Shown here: one piece after another, positions 45,648-54,854 of the stretch
How positions within the stretch are numbered: position 1 is the first letter of the stretch
Layout: each line of letters starts with the position of its first letter
Assembly (NCBI GenBank): GCA_035652435.1
Contig: DASRDU010000099.1
Coordinates: 130,453-194,452, forward strand
Length of the DNA: 64,000 nt
Direction of reading: 5' to 3'
Source: DASRDU01 sp035652435
GTDB taxonomy: Bacteria; Acidobacteriota; Blastocatellia; RBC074
Translations under genes and position numbers: made by a program
Notes under the pieces: model-generated
Database searches by the model: none
The model's input: the letters and a program-made list of their open reading frames with translations, nothing else
What the model was told of the DNA's origin: nothing

Positions 45648-46994
45648 TCAAGGTTGTTCGGGTTTGTCTTTCAGACTGCCCAAGGCGTGGTAGACGTGAA
45701 TCAGGCCGCGATCCACCATGCGCTCGCCGGCGCCGACTTCGACGCGGGTCGTGATGGTGTTCGCGCCGTAGCCGCCGGCCACCGCGTCGCGGATCGTCGG
45801 GAAGTAGGCAATGTAACCATTCGTGTAACCGCACAGGAAAGTCGCTGCGAGCGGTGAGCGGGCTTTGAGCGAGAGCTGCAATCCGACGAAGGGTTCGCCC
45901 GGCAATCCGACCAGCGCGATCTGGCGATTGATCACAAGCGTTGTGACCGGCGCCGTGATCGGGTCTGTGAGGTAACGCAGATACCGCCGCGGGGGATTCG
46001 CGCCGTAAGCCGCGACCAGTTGCGTCCGGAGCGATTCCTGACTCCAGCGATTTTTGAAATTCATTTCCTCGCTGATGTAGGCGAGTTCGGGGGTGGCCGG
46101 AGCCTGGGTCTGAATCGTGCGACTGACGCGCACCACCTCGCGGCCGAGCTTTTCACCGACGCGGCGCATTTCGGCGTCGGCATTTTCCGGGAGCGGCGTC
46201 TTGTCCATCATCGGATTGATGTCGCCGGGCGCGCCCTGCAGGAAGAAACAGGTCGGTTTGTTGCCGAAACTCTCTTCGACCAGCCGCGACATTGCGCCAG
46301 GGTAATCGGCAGAGTAGCGCAGATTGTCCGGGCCGAACACGACCGGGTGGCAGGCATAGTTGACCAGAATCGCCAGCGGATTACCCTGAAGGTCGTCAAC
46401 GCGAATGACGCCGACCGTCGGATCAATCACGCCCGTCGGCTGCCCCGTACTGTTACGCCAGAGCATCTTCACCGTGCCGTCTGACTGAATGTATCTGCGG
46501 TTGTGGCCGATGATGATCTGTCCGGTGCCGGTGCCGATGCGCGCCGTTTGCATGTGCGCGCGGGCCTGACCAATCGCTTCAACGATTCTGTCAAGCGCGC
46601 GGCGCTCCCATTCGGGCAGACCGCCTTCGTAATCCTCGTCAATGACCGGCCCCGAGTGAGTGTGAGAGGCAATGAACATCACTTCGTCAACGCGATAATC
46701 ACGCCGCACCCGCTCGCGCACGCTCTGCATCTGCGGCTGCCCGAACGTGCGGCCCAGATCGAGCGTGACCACTGCGACCGTCTTCTGCCCTTCGCTGAGT
46801 ACCAGCGCCCGTGCGTAGAGCGGATCCAGCGTGCCGGTCGCGGGGCCTGAGCGATTGCTGTATCCCCACAGTTCGACGCCGGGCGGCGGGGTGATGTCAG
46901 CGCGCGCAACGCCCGCACTCAGACCCGAGGCCCCGGCGCTGATTGCGCCGGTCATTGTACAAAGCAGGATGATCAACAAAACGATTTGGCGCAT
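45648..46994 (-). CDS. Secreted ceramidase-fold protein, copy 2
   Basis: The 448-residue protein starts at ATG 46994, seven bases after GGAGG, with a signal peptide (IVLLIILLCTMTGAISAGAS). The ceramidase-like domain shows SAGVARADITPPPGVELWGY, IASHTHSGPVIDED and VNYACHPVVFGPDNLRYSAD, all typical. At the nucleophile site the sequence is APGDINPMM where ceramidases have GDVSPN, so Ser is replaced by Asn. It is 14 bases downstream of copy 3, in one transcript. Substrate unknown. Confidence 0.85.
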   Translation of the reverse strand: MRQIVLLIILLCTMTGAISAGASGLSAGVARADITPPPGVELWGYSNRSGPATGTLDPLYARALVLSEGQKTVAVVTLDLGRTFGQPQMQSVRERVRRDYRVDEVMFIASHTHSGPVIDEDYEGGLPEWERRALDRIVEAIGQARAHMQTARIGTGTGQIIIGHNRRYIQSDGTVKMLWRNSTGQPTGVIDPTVGVIRVDDLQGNPLAILVNYACHPVVFGPDNLRYSADYPGAMSRLVEESFGNKPTCFFLQGAPGDINPMMDKTPLPENADAEMRRVGEKLGREVVRVSRTIQTQAPATPELAYISEEMNFKNRWSQESLRTQLVAAYGANPPRRYLRYLTDPITAPVTTLVINRQIALVGLPGEPFVGLQLSLKARSPLAATFLCGYTNGYIAYFPTIRDAVAGGYGANTITTRVEVGAGERMVDRGLIHVYHALGSLKDKPEQP

Positions 46995-47008
46995 AGTCGC
47001 ACCTCCCC

Positions 47009-48286
47009 TCAACGCCCGGGTGAATCTTTGAGTTTGCCCGCCAGACTGAACATCTGGATGACGGCCCGATCAATCATCGCTTCTCCCGCGCCGACTTCGA
47101 GCCGCGTGTTGTAACCCGCGCCGTAACCGCCTTCAGCCGCCGCCTGAATTGTCGGGATGTAGCCGACCCACTCGCCGCCCGCGCTGTACGTGTAGCCGAA
47201 AAGAAATGTGTTTCTGAATTCCGATTTGTCGCGCAACCCGATCTGCAGATCAACGAACGGTTCGCCCGGCAGGGTGGCAATGGCAATGTCACTGTTGATG
47301 AGCAGCGTCGTCAGACCCGCACGAATGGTTTTGTTCTTATCCCAACGGTCACGGAACTCGACCACTTCGGCGGCGGCACGCAATGCGGGCAGAGCATTAG
47401 GTTGCGGCTTCAGGCGCCGCGCAACTTTTACCGCTTCTTCGGCCAGCGCATTGCCCATCTTCTCCGCTTCGCCGAAGCCATTCTGGTCAACCGGCTGCTT
47501 GTCCAGATAGGGATTGATGTCGCCCGCGCCGCCCTGCGTAAACATGCACAGAGCGCCGGCGAATTCGCGCTCCACACGGCGCGCCAGATAGCCCGGATAA
47601 TCTGCCGAAATCATCCGGTTGTCCGGGCCGAGTACGACGGCGTGGCAGGCGTAATTGACGATGATCGCGCGGGGCGTGCCGGTCGCATCATCAATGCGCA
47701 TGACGCCGACAATCGGATCGAGCGGGCCGGTCGGGGATTTTTCGGCATTGCGCCAGAGCATCGTCACTTTGCCATCAGGCCCGACCCGGCGCCGGTTGTG
47801 GCCGAGGTAAATCTCCCCGAAGCCCGCAGCGATGCGTGCCGGAAACATTTTTCCCGCCGCGTCTTCAATCGCGCTCAGGATCTTCTGCTCAGTCTCGGCG
47901 AACCACGAACGTCCTCCGCCCGGCCACGACTGGTCTTCCCACGTGAGCGGGCCGGAGTGATTGTGTGTGACGGCAATCAGGACGTGGTTTGCCAGGCGGC
48001 GCTCGCGCGCCACAGTGACCACGCGCTCGGAGGGGAATGAGCGCAGGTCGCAACTGACCATCGCGACGGTCACTGCCCCCACTTTCAGCACCAGCGCCGT
48101 CGCATAGAGCGGGTCGTGGACGCCCGTTGACGGCCCCTGGCGATTGGCGTACCCGCCCATCGGGTGGCCCACCGGCGGCGTGATCTCGACGCGAGACACG
48201 CCCGCGGAGAGTTCGTCCGCGAAACCGGCGGCGTTTAGCGAACACCAGAACAATACGAACAGGGCGATGCGTGGTAATGGCTTCAT
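47009..48286 (-). CDS. Secreted ceramidase-fold protein, copy 3
   Basis: The 425-residue protein has a signal peptide (IALFVLFWCSLNAAGFADEL) and the ceramidase-like domain: SAGVSRVEITPPVGHPMGGY, AVTHNHSGPLTWEDQ, VNYACHAVVLGPDNRMISAD. The nucleophile position reads GAGDINPYLDK, again Asn in place of Ser. It closely resembles copy 2 and likely arose by tandem duplication. It is followed by copy 2 and preceded by the PHP-like gene 21 bases upstream, so the three form one transcription unit. Confidence 0.85.
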   Translation of the reverse strand: MKPLPRIALFVLFWCSLNAAGFADELSAGVSRVEITPPVGHPMGGYANRQGPSTGVHDPLYATALVLKVGAVTVAMVSCDLRSFPSERVVTVARERRLANHVLIAVTHNHSGPLTWEDQSWPGGGRSWFAETEQKILSAIEDAAGKMFPARIAAGFGEIYLGHNRRRVGPDGKVTMLWRNAEKSPTGPLDPIVGVMRIDDATGTPRAIIVNYACHAVVLGPDNRMISADYPGYLARRVEREFAGALCMFTQGGAGDINPYLDKQPVDQNGFGEAEKMGNALAEEAVKVARRLKPQPNALPALRAAAEVVEFRDRWDKNKTIRAGLTTLLINSDIAIATLPGEPFVDLQIGLRDKSEFRNTFLFGYTYSAGGEWVGYIPTIQAAAEGGYGAGYNTRLEVGAGEAMIDRAVIQMFSLAGKLKDSPGR

Positions 48287-48307
48287 AACTGACCACCATC
48301 CTGATTT

Positions 48308-49705
48308 CTAAGGTGCGGCAAGGCATCTGATCTGATTGGCATAAATCCAGGGGCGCATCTCGCCGTCCAGCTTCAACCACACTTCGGCGCGATAAGTGCC
48401 GGGCGAAGTGACTTCCCATTCCAGAGTGTCATCCTCAACCTCGCGGACGTTCTCTCCGTTGCGGAAAAGCCTGATGACACCGGCTGCGGGAGCCGCAACG
48501 CGCAACCGCAATCTCCCGGTGAATCTGATTTCGTCGCCCATCACTCCAATACGCCTGGACGGCTTCACCGATTCCGCCACGAAGGCAAAGCCGGTCGGAT
48601 CGCAGAGCCAGTCGTGCGCGACGTAAACATGCGCCTGCTTTAATGCACCGCGTGTCGCAGCCTCGCTCAGCCCTTTCGCGAGGATGTGCGTAGACACGTA
48701 ACTCAGGCTGCGCTCGTAAGGGTCGAAATCAAGCCTGGCGATTATGTCGCCCGCCTGACGGCCAGCGGTCAGTTCAGTCAGCCGTGAGGCCCGATCGGCT
48801 GTAATTTTGAGCGAAGGATTCTTATCGCCGGTGAGCCAGAGTTCGATCGCATCGGGACTGCCGACTTTGACGGTGATGACCTGATTGTGGTGGCAGTCGT
48901 TCGCGGCTACCCCGGTGACGCGGTGCGTCTGACTGTCGCGATCCCACTTCGCCATGAAGGCGACGAGGTAATCCTGCTGTGCGCTGAAAATTTCCTGCGG
49001 GTATTCGGCCAGCAGCCTTTCAAATGCGGCCAGCCGGTCAGGGTCAGAGACGGTAGCGCGAATCCACTTCACGAACTCCCCCTGCTCGTCCTTGAAGTCG
49101 GTGTGGTGGTTGTAAATCTCCATCCCGTCCAGCCGCGCGGTCGGCCAGTCGGGCCGCTCTTCGACGTGCGAGAGGAAAATATCGCCGCCGCCTTTCCTGA
49201 TCAGGCTGATGTAATCATCGCGCGTCTTCCAGCTTGTGCCCTTGATCGAACTCAATGGATAGGCCAGAAAGCCCTCGGCTTCAGCGCCGGGGATGAACAG
49301 CACGCCTTCATGAGGTCCGCGCCAGCTGTCAGTAATGAAATCACGCGGTGGCCGCACGTGGTCGGTGAGCATGACGATGCTGACGCCGGTTCGTTTCGCC
49401 GCCGCCAGCAGTTCCGTCCGCGTGCCGCCGGTGTGCGCCGAGTCTTCGGCGTGGGCGTGCAGAATCGCGCGGTAATCCTTATATCCCGTGCGTAACGTCA
49501 CCGGTCGCCGCATCTGCGCGTACTTCGCCCGGTCTTCATGAACCGCGCGCAGGTGTTCCGGCTGGATTCGCTCGACGAAGGAATATTTGCGCCCCTCGCT
49601 CAGCGCGGGCTTTTGAAATTGTGGCAGAGAAAGCGAAAGGCAGAGCGCGGTTATCAGCAGGCACAGCACCACGGAAAGCAATGTCGGCAGAATCGTCTTT
49701 CGCAT
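48308..49705 (-). CDS. Membrane-anchored or secreted PHP-like metallohydrolase
   Basis: The 465-residue protein starts with a hydrophobic signal anchor (LLSVVLCLLITALCLSLSL). The metal-binding regions are AILHAHAEDSAHTGG, IVMLTDHVRPP, LFIPGAEAEGFLAYP and FLSHVEERPDW, then a histidine in the late VTGVAANDCHHNQV. This order of HxH, H-D and E residues is that of the polymerase-and-histidinol-phosphatase (PHP) fold. A C-terminal beta-rich domain (residues about 370-465) resembles an immunoglobulin-like module. It likely hydrolyses an extracytoplasmic phosphoester. It opens the operon with two ceramidase-fold genes. Confidence 0.82.
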   Translation of the reverse strand: MRKTILPTLLSVVLCLLITALCLSLSLPQFQKPALSEGRKYSFVERIQPEHLRAVHEDRAKYAQMRRPVTLRTGYKDYRAILHAHAEDSAHTGGTRTELLAAAKRTGVSIVMLTDHVRPPRDFITDSWRGPHEGVLFIPGAEAEGFLAYPLSSIKGTSWKTRDDYISLIRKGGGDIFLSHVEERPDWPTARLDGMEIYNHHTDFKDEQGEFVKWIRATVSDPDRLAAFERLLAEYPQEIFSAQQDYLVAFMAKWDRDSQTHRVTGVAANDCHHNQVITVKVGSPDAIELWLTGDKNPSLKITADRASRLTELTAGRQAGDIIARLDFDPYERSLSYVSTHILAKGLSEAATRGALKQAHVYVAHDWLCDPTGFAFVAESVKPSRRIGVMGDEIRFTGRLRLRVAAPAAGVIRLFRNGENVREVEDDTLEWEVTSPGTYRAEVWLKLDGEMRPWIYANQIRCLAAP

Positions 49706-49833
49706 TTTGTCCGTCGAAGAGTGAAATCAGTTACTGAGTTACCGCGAGTCGTCGAACTGGATGACGCCATTGTAGCCGAGTCAGCCTGATGTTTCATTTG
49801 ATTGTCCGCAATTACGCCTGAAAATTTATCGCC

Positions 49834-49863
49834 TTGACACTGCTCCGGCTTCGGGCGTACAAC
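49834..49863 (+). promoter_or_regulatory. Probable promoter of the carboxylesterase gene
   Basis: A consensus TTGACA is at 49834-49839 and TACAAC at 49858-49863, with an 18-base spacer, 70 bases before the start codon. The first hexamer is perfect and the second matches in four positions. It lies in the divergent gap with the PHP-like gene. Confidence 0.45.
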
Positions 49864-49932
49864 CCGACCGGTCGGTAAGACTCACGGGCCGTGACCCCGG
49901 GCCGCCGGAGGTTGATCGGGAAGGGACACTTC

Positions 49933-51585
49933 ATGCAAAAAAGAACCGGTCTGATTCTGCTCTGCTGTCTGCTGGTGGCGGGAGTGGCGAATGGAAAAGG
50001 GAAAGCGTCGAAGGGCGCGCCCGCCGCCCTGAATAACCAGGTCAAAGTAGAAGGCGGAACGATTGCCGGTACGGCAGTCGGCGAGAAACAGGATGTCCGC
50101 GTTTACAAGGGCATTCCCTTCGCCGCGCCGCCGACGGGCAACCTGCGCTGGAAGGCTCCGCAACCGGTCGTCCCGTGGTCGGGCGTGCGCGACGCAACTC
50201 AGTTCAGCCCTGCCTGCCCGCAACCGGACACGCTGTCCCGACTGACCGGGCGAAAGCTCGGGCCGACCAGTGAAGATTGCCTGTGCCTGAACGTCTGGAC
50301 TCCGGCAAAGGCGGCGAACGAGAAATTGCCGGTGATGGTCTGGATTCACGGCGGCTCGTACATTGCCGGGGAAGGCTCGACTCCGAGTTATAACGGAGAA
50401 GCGCTGGCGCGGCAGGGAGCGGTTATCGTCACGATCAACTACCGCCTCGGCCCGCTCGGTTTCTTCGCGCACCCGCTGCTCTCGAAGGAGTCGGGGCACG
50501 ATTCATCGGGCAATTACGGGCTGCTCGATCAGATCGCGGCGCTGCAATGGGTCAGGAAAAACATCGCGGCGTTTGGCGGCGATGCGGCGCGAGTCACGAT
50601 CTTCGGTGAGTCAGCCGGCGCGGGGAGCATCTGTTACCTGATGGTTTCGCCGCTGGCCAAAGGACTCTTCCATCGCGCAATTGCCGAAAGCGGGTCCGCC
50701 TTCGGCCCGAATCGTCACCTGCGCGAAACGTGGTACGGGCAGGAGCCGATGGAGAAGGTGGGCGAACGCGTCGCGCGCGATTTCGGCTGCGATCAGGAGA
50801 AGGATCCGCTGGCCGCGTTGCGGGCGAAGAGTGCGGAAGAAATCCTGAAGGGGTCAAAAATGGCCTCGAATTTCTTCTTCGGCGGTGATGGAACTCACTT
50901 TGCCCCGATAGTTGACGGCTGGGTCGTGCCGGATGATCCGGGCGTAATCTTTGCTGCCGGGAAGCAGCACGCGGTTCCATTGATCGTCGGGTCGAACGCT
51001 GACGAAGGTACGATCTTCACGCTCACGGCGCCACAGATGGCCGCGATACAGTATCAGAAGTTGATGCGACAGCTATACCCGGAACGCGCCGATGAAATCC
51101 TCACGCTTTATCCGGCCTCCGGTGCCGCTGAAGTGAAGAGCGCAATCAACCGCCTGATCGGCGACGCGGCATTCATCGGCGGCGCGCGTTACTTCGCCAG
51201 CACGCAGAGCAGAGTCAGCAAAGCCTTCCTGTATCATTTCACCTGGGTGGCGCCGACTGCGCGCGGCAAAATGCTTGGGGCGTTTCACAGCTCAGAGATT
51301 CCGCACGTTTTCGGCACGCTGGACACGAGCGCCCTGAGTGAGGCTCAGAAAGCATCGCTGCCCTCCAGGGCGATGATGGAGGCGTGGGTGCGTTTCGCCG
51401 CCACCGGCGACCCAAACCCGAAGGGCGGAACACTCTGGCCGGTCTACGATGCGGCGAAAGATCAGCATCTGGAATTCGGCACTGAGGTTAAGGTGAAATC
51501 CGGGTTGCGAAAACAGCAGTGTGATCTGTTTGAGAAAATCGGCGTTGAGCGGCTGGCAAAACGCCGGCCGGGCACCGCGCATTAA
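49933..51585 (+). CDS. Secreted type B carboxylesterase
   Basis: The 550-residue protein is an alpha/beta-hydrolase of the carboxylesterase/cholinesterase class. It has a signal peptide (LILLCCLLVAGVANG), the oxyanion region MVWIHGGSYIAGEG, the nucleophile elbow TIFGESAGAGS, the acid in GSNADEGTIFT and the histidine in AFHSSEIPHVFG. The triad is complete. It likely hydrolyses carboxylic esters in the periplasm. Start ATG 49933 begins at the signal peptide; the 14 codons upstream were rejected. Confidence 0.92.
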   Translation: MQKRTGLILLCCLLVAGVANGKGKASKGAPAALNNQVKVEGGTIAGTAVGEKQDVRVYKGIPFAAPPTGNLRWKAPQPVVPWSGVRDATQFSPACPQPDTLSRLTGRKLGPTSEDCLCLNVWTPAKAANEKLPVMVWIHGGSYIAGEGSTPSYNGEALARQGAVIVTINYRLGPLGFFAHPLLSKESGHDSSGNYGLLDQIAALQWVRKNIAAFGGDAARVTIFGESAGAGSICYLMVSPLAKGLFHRAIAESGSAFGPNRHLRETWYGQEPMEKVGERVARDFGCDQEKDPLAALRAKSAEEILKGSKMASNFFFGGDGTHFAPIVDGWVVPDDPGVIFAAGKQHAVPLIVGSNADEGTIFTLTAPQMAAIQYQKLMRQLYPERADEILTLYPASGAAEVKSAINRLIGDAAFIGGARYFASTQSRVSKAFLYHFTWVAPTARGKMLGAFHSSEIPHVFGTLDTSALSEAQKASLPSRAMMEAWVRFAATGDPNPKGGTLWPVYDAAKDQHLEFGTEVKVKSGLRKQQCDLFEKIGVERLAKRRPGTAH

Positions 51586-51821
51586 AAGCAGAATGGAATA
51601 CGGATCAGGCGGATGCAGCGGATTAAAACGGATTGCCACAACTACAGGTAACGATCTGTCCTGATCTGTCCCGATCCATTTCATCCGTGTTCCATTCTTC
51701 CCTTTTCGATTTTTGCAACCCGCCATCAGGTCTGTTCGTAGTGATAGTCTTGAAGAGGCCCGGAAGTGGCGGCCCGAATGCTTCATCAGAAGCCTGGGGG
51801 GAAGCGCACAGGGCATCAACG

Positions 51822-52529
51822 ATGACCACTGTTCTGATTATTTCGGTTCTCTCCTTTTTCCTCCTGGCTGCAACAGCTGTTTTCTTTTCCCTTCAGCAGC
51901 GCAAACCCGAAGAAACATTTCATCACACATTCCCGCCGCGTGGTCGCCGATTGTTCGGCGAACCGGATGAAGCCAGTGCGCGCAGGATTCGGACGGAGCT
52001 TGAAGCGGCACAGAGACAATCGCAGCACGAAGCTCTGCTGGCGCGCGCGACGCAGGGTGATCTGTCTGCGCTCGACGATGCGCACGCGGGCAGTGATTCA
52101 GCGCTCTATCGCGAAGTGCTGAACACGCTGACCGGCTCGGCAACCGGCTCTTCTGATTCTGCTGACAGGCTGCGGGCGCTGGCCGCGCATATTGCGGGCA
52201 GCAATTCAATGCGTGCCAGCATTGAACTGGCGACGGGGATGATTGAGTTATGGAAACAGTCCCCCGACAAGCAACGCCTGGGCGGGATGCTGCACATCGC
52301 GGCCCTGGCGGATGACGCCGCGACCTATCAGCTGGCGGTGGAGGCCGCGCTTGAGCGATGGAGGAATAACAATTTACCCGATGTTTCAGCCGCTTACCTG
52401 CTCGCGCTGATTGAAAGCGAGAGCTGGGTCATCGCCTCGGAAGCGAGGCAGGCTGAAGCGAGTTTCGTTTTGAAACAGACCCTCAGCAACGTTCGCCGTG
52501 AGCTGGCCGCGAACACTCAGGAGCAGTGA
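51822..52529 (+). CDS. Single-pass membrane protein with helical outer domain
   Basis: The 235-residue protein begins with one transmembrane helix (VLIISVLSFFLLAATAVFFS), followed by a polar helical domain of about 190 residues without known motifs. It is rich in Ala, Glu and Leu and has a TPR-like feel (LIALIESESW, AADRLRALAAHI), but no clear repeat. It ends 78 bases before an unusual SPFH protein, and the two are co-directional, so they may act together in the membrane. The upstream 63 codons of the open frame were rejected because the membrane anchor starts at ATG 51822. Confidence 0.65.
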   Translation: MTTVLIISVLSFFLLAATAVFFSLQQRKPEETFHHTFPPRGRRLFGEPDEASARRIRTELEAAQRQSQHEALLARATQGDLSALDDAHAGSDSALYREVLNTLTGSATGSSDSADRLRALAAHIAGSNSMRASIELATGMIELWKQSPDKQRLGGMLHIAALADDAATYQLAVEAALERWRNNNLPDVSAAYLLALIESESWVIASEARQAEASFVLKQTLSNVRRELAANTQEQ

Positions 52530-52607
52530 CAAGCCTCATATCGAGTGACCAGGGCTTTGCTTCTGATCTCGTCAACCAATCGCCAGCCTTCTGGAGGATC
52601 ACAAACA

Positions 52608-54773
52608 ATGGAAATCTTTTTCCTGATCTCTGGTCTGGTCGTCGTAGTGTTTCTGCTGACACTCGTGACCCGCTTCTTCATCAACGTCGGCGCGCGCGAA
52701 ATCGCGATCAAGGAGCGCCGCTACACCGGTCGGAAGATGCCGCCCGGCCGCGTCGTCGCAACCGAAGGCGAAGTCGGCATTCAGGCCGACGTGCTGAAGC
52801 CCGGACTGCATTTCATCAGGTGGCCGTTTGAGCGCGTGGTCAGAAAAGTTCCGCTCGTCGAGATCGGGGCGGATGAGCTTGGCGTGATCGAAGCGGTTGA
52901 CGGCGAGCCGCTGCAACCGGGCCGCATCTTCGCGCCGGATCGCGCGATGAACGCGCACAATAACTTTCAGGACCCGATTGCGTTCATCAAACAGGGCGGC
53001 GTCAAGGGCATTCAGCTGCGCACGCTGCCGCCGGGCCTCTGGCCGATTCACCCGTACCTGTTCCGCGTTTCGATTGCGAAAACGACCGTCATCCCACAGG
53101 GCAAAGTGGGCGTGATCACCGCGGCGGACGGCGGCCCGCTCGATCCGGGCAGGCTGCTCGGCAAGGCGATTGACGGACATAAGAACTTTCAGGATGCTGA
53201 ACAGTTCGTCGCCTCCGGCGGCCAGAAAGGCCCGCAGGTGGAAATCCTGACGCCGGGCACTTATCGCATCCTGACTGCTTCGATCCAGCTCGAAGATCAG
53301 AAGGAGATCAAGGCCGGGTTGTTCACGGTGCAGCTTTTCGAAGCGATGATCATTCCCGAAAACACGGTCGGTCTGGTCGAAGCGCTCGACGGCGCGCCGC
53401 TCAACCCGAAGGATTACGTGGCGACGCCGTTTGAAGGCCACGACAACTTTCAGGACGGTAATGAATTCATCCGCAGCGGCGGTCAGCGCGGCCCGCAGAA
53501 AGACATCCTGCTGCCCGGCACGTATTACATCAACCCGCTGCTTTTCAAAATCATTCCTGAGAAAGCGGGCGAAGTGAAACCGGGTGAAGTCGCCGTGATC
53601 GTCTCGAACGTCGGCAAAGACGCTTCGGACGAAATTCGCCGCCGAATGGCCGAGAAAGTCCGTCAGCGGCTCGAACGCGAAGAGCAGGAGCAGATCGCGA
53701 ACGCCGCGGCGCGGCTCGATCAGCTGGAGGAAAGCAATCGCACCGTCGAAGAGATCAGGCAGGAACTGCTGATGGGCGACCCGATGGATCGCCGGCTCGA
53801 TGCCGGCGCGCACGAGGCTTACGTCGTGCCGGACGGTTATCGCGGCATTCAGGAAACGGTTGTCGGCCCCGGCAAGTATTACGTCAATACGCTGGCCGTC
53901 ACCCCGGTGATCATTCCGACCACCAACCAGACCGTCGAATGGACGACGGAGCAGGTCGTCAACACGTTCAACCCTTTCGAGGTGATTTCCAAGGACGGCT
54001 TCACGATGCAGCTTGAGGTGCGCGTCGTGTTCCGCGTCAAGCCCGAGGACGCGCCGTTTATGGTCGCGAAAATCGGTTCGATTGAGCGGCTGATCCAGAA
54101 CGTCATGCACCCGCTGATTGACTCGATCTTCCGCAACCAGGCTTCGGAATCTTCGGCGATGGCTTATCTTCAGAACCGCCACGAGGAGCAGGAGCGCGCC
54201 GAGGCGCGCGTCAGGGCACACCTGCTCAAATACCACGTTGACGTGGTGAACGTGCTGATCTGCCACATTCATCTGCCCGAGGAGCTGATGAAGACGCAGA
54301 CCGAGAAGATTCTGGCCGAACAGCGGCAGGCGATGTTCAATGCCCAGCGCGAGGCCGAGGAGAAGCGCATCCAGCTCGAAAAGACCAAAGCGCATGCGGA
54401 CAACCAGAAAGACCTGATGGCCGCGACCGTCGGCGTCGAAATCTCGGGCAAGCGCGCCGAACAGCGCAAAGCCGAGGCTGATGGTGAGGCGCATTACATT
54501 CTCGCCACTGGTAAGGCTGAATCTGAAAAGGTGCGCCTGATGGGTGAAGCCCAGGGCGTGGCTTACCGCGAACAGGTCAATGCGCTCGGTGCGAACGGCG
54601 TGGCGCTGGTTGAGACGCTCAAGGTGATCGGCGAGAAGGGCGTGAGGATTACGCCTGACGTGCTGGCTTCGGGGGGCAACGGTGACGGCGCCGGAGGCCT
54701 GGGGACGCTGCTGCTGCTGAATCTGTTCCGTGATCAGATGAAGCAGAACGGTTCAGGCGGATCGAAACAGTAG
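52608..54773 (+). CDS. Flotillin-like SPFH protein with three N-terminal repeats
   Basis: The 721-residue protein has an N-terminal transmembrane helix (IFFLISGLVVVVFLLTLVT). It then has three related modules at about residues 91-165, 167-250 and 254-330, each with the pattern VIEAVDGEPLxPG (second and third VITAADGGPLDPG, LVEALDGAPLNPK), then HNNFQD or HKNFQD or HDNFQD, GGxKGxQ and a final LxPGxYxI. A charged coiled stretch (RRRMAEKVRQRLEREEQEQI) leads to an SPFH/band-7 region (TVEWTTEQVVNTFNPFEVIS, LEVRVVFRVKPEDAPFMVAK), then a long coiled coil (EEKRIQLEKTKAHADNQKDL). ATG 52608 follows CTGGAGGATC. It should be a membrane scaffold; the modules are not part of canonical flotillins. A terminator follows. 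Confidence 0.85.
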   Translation: MEIFFLISGLVVVVFLLTLVTRFFINVGAREIAIKERRYTGRKMPPGRVVATEGEVGIQADVLKPGLHFIRWPFERVVRKVPLVEIGADELGVIEAVDGEPLQPGRIFAPDRAMNAHNNFQDPIAFIKQGGVKGIQLRTLPPGLWPIHPYLFRVSIAKTTVIPQGKVGVITAADGGPLDPGRLLGKAIDGHKNFQDAEQFVASGGQKGPQVEILTPGTYRILTASIQLEDQKEIKAGLFTVQLFEAMIIPENTVGLVEALDGAPLNPKDYVATPFEGHDNFQDGNEFIRSGGQRGPQKDILLPGTYYINPLLFKIIPEKAGEVKPGEVAVIVSNVGKDASDEIRRRMAEKVRQRLEREEQEQIANAAARLDQLEESNRTVEEIRQELLMGDPMDRRLDAGAHEAYVVPDGYRGIQETVVGPGKYYVNTLAVTPVIIPTTNQTVEWTTEQVVNTFNPFEVISKDGFTMQLEVRVVFRVKPEDAPFMVAKIGSIERLIQNVMHPLIDSIFRNQASESSAMAYLQNRHEEQERAEARVRAHLLKYHVDVVNVLICHIHLPEELMKTQTEKILAEQRQAMFNAQREAEEKRIQLEKTKAHADNQKDLMAATVGVEISGKRAEQRKAEADGEAHYILATGKAESEKVRLMGEAQGVAYREQVNALGANGVALVETLKVIGEKGVRITPDVLASGGNGDGAGGLGTLLLLNLFRDQMKQNGSGGSKQ

Positions 54774-54780
54774 AACGAAA

Positions 54781-54846
54781 CCCGGCGGACAGGGGGAAGC
54801 ATGGTGGCAACATCTGATCATCTTCCCCATGTCCCCGGGCTGGTTT
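54781..54846. terminator. Intrinsic terminator between convergent genes
   Basis: A stem of 18-19 bp (54781-54799 with 54822-54839, one bulge and one mismatch) with a 22-base loop is followed on the plus strand by GGTTTTC. It lies just after the SPFH gene and before the end of the minus-strand gene, so it could serve both. Confidence 0.75.
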
Positions 54847-54854
54847 TCTCCCTT

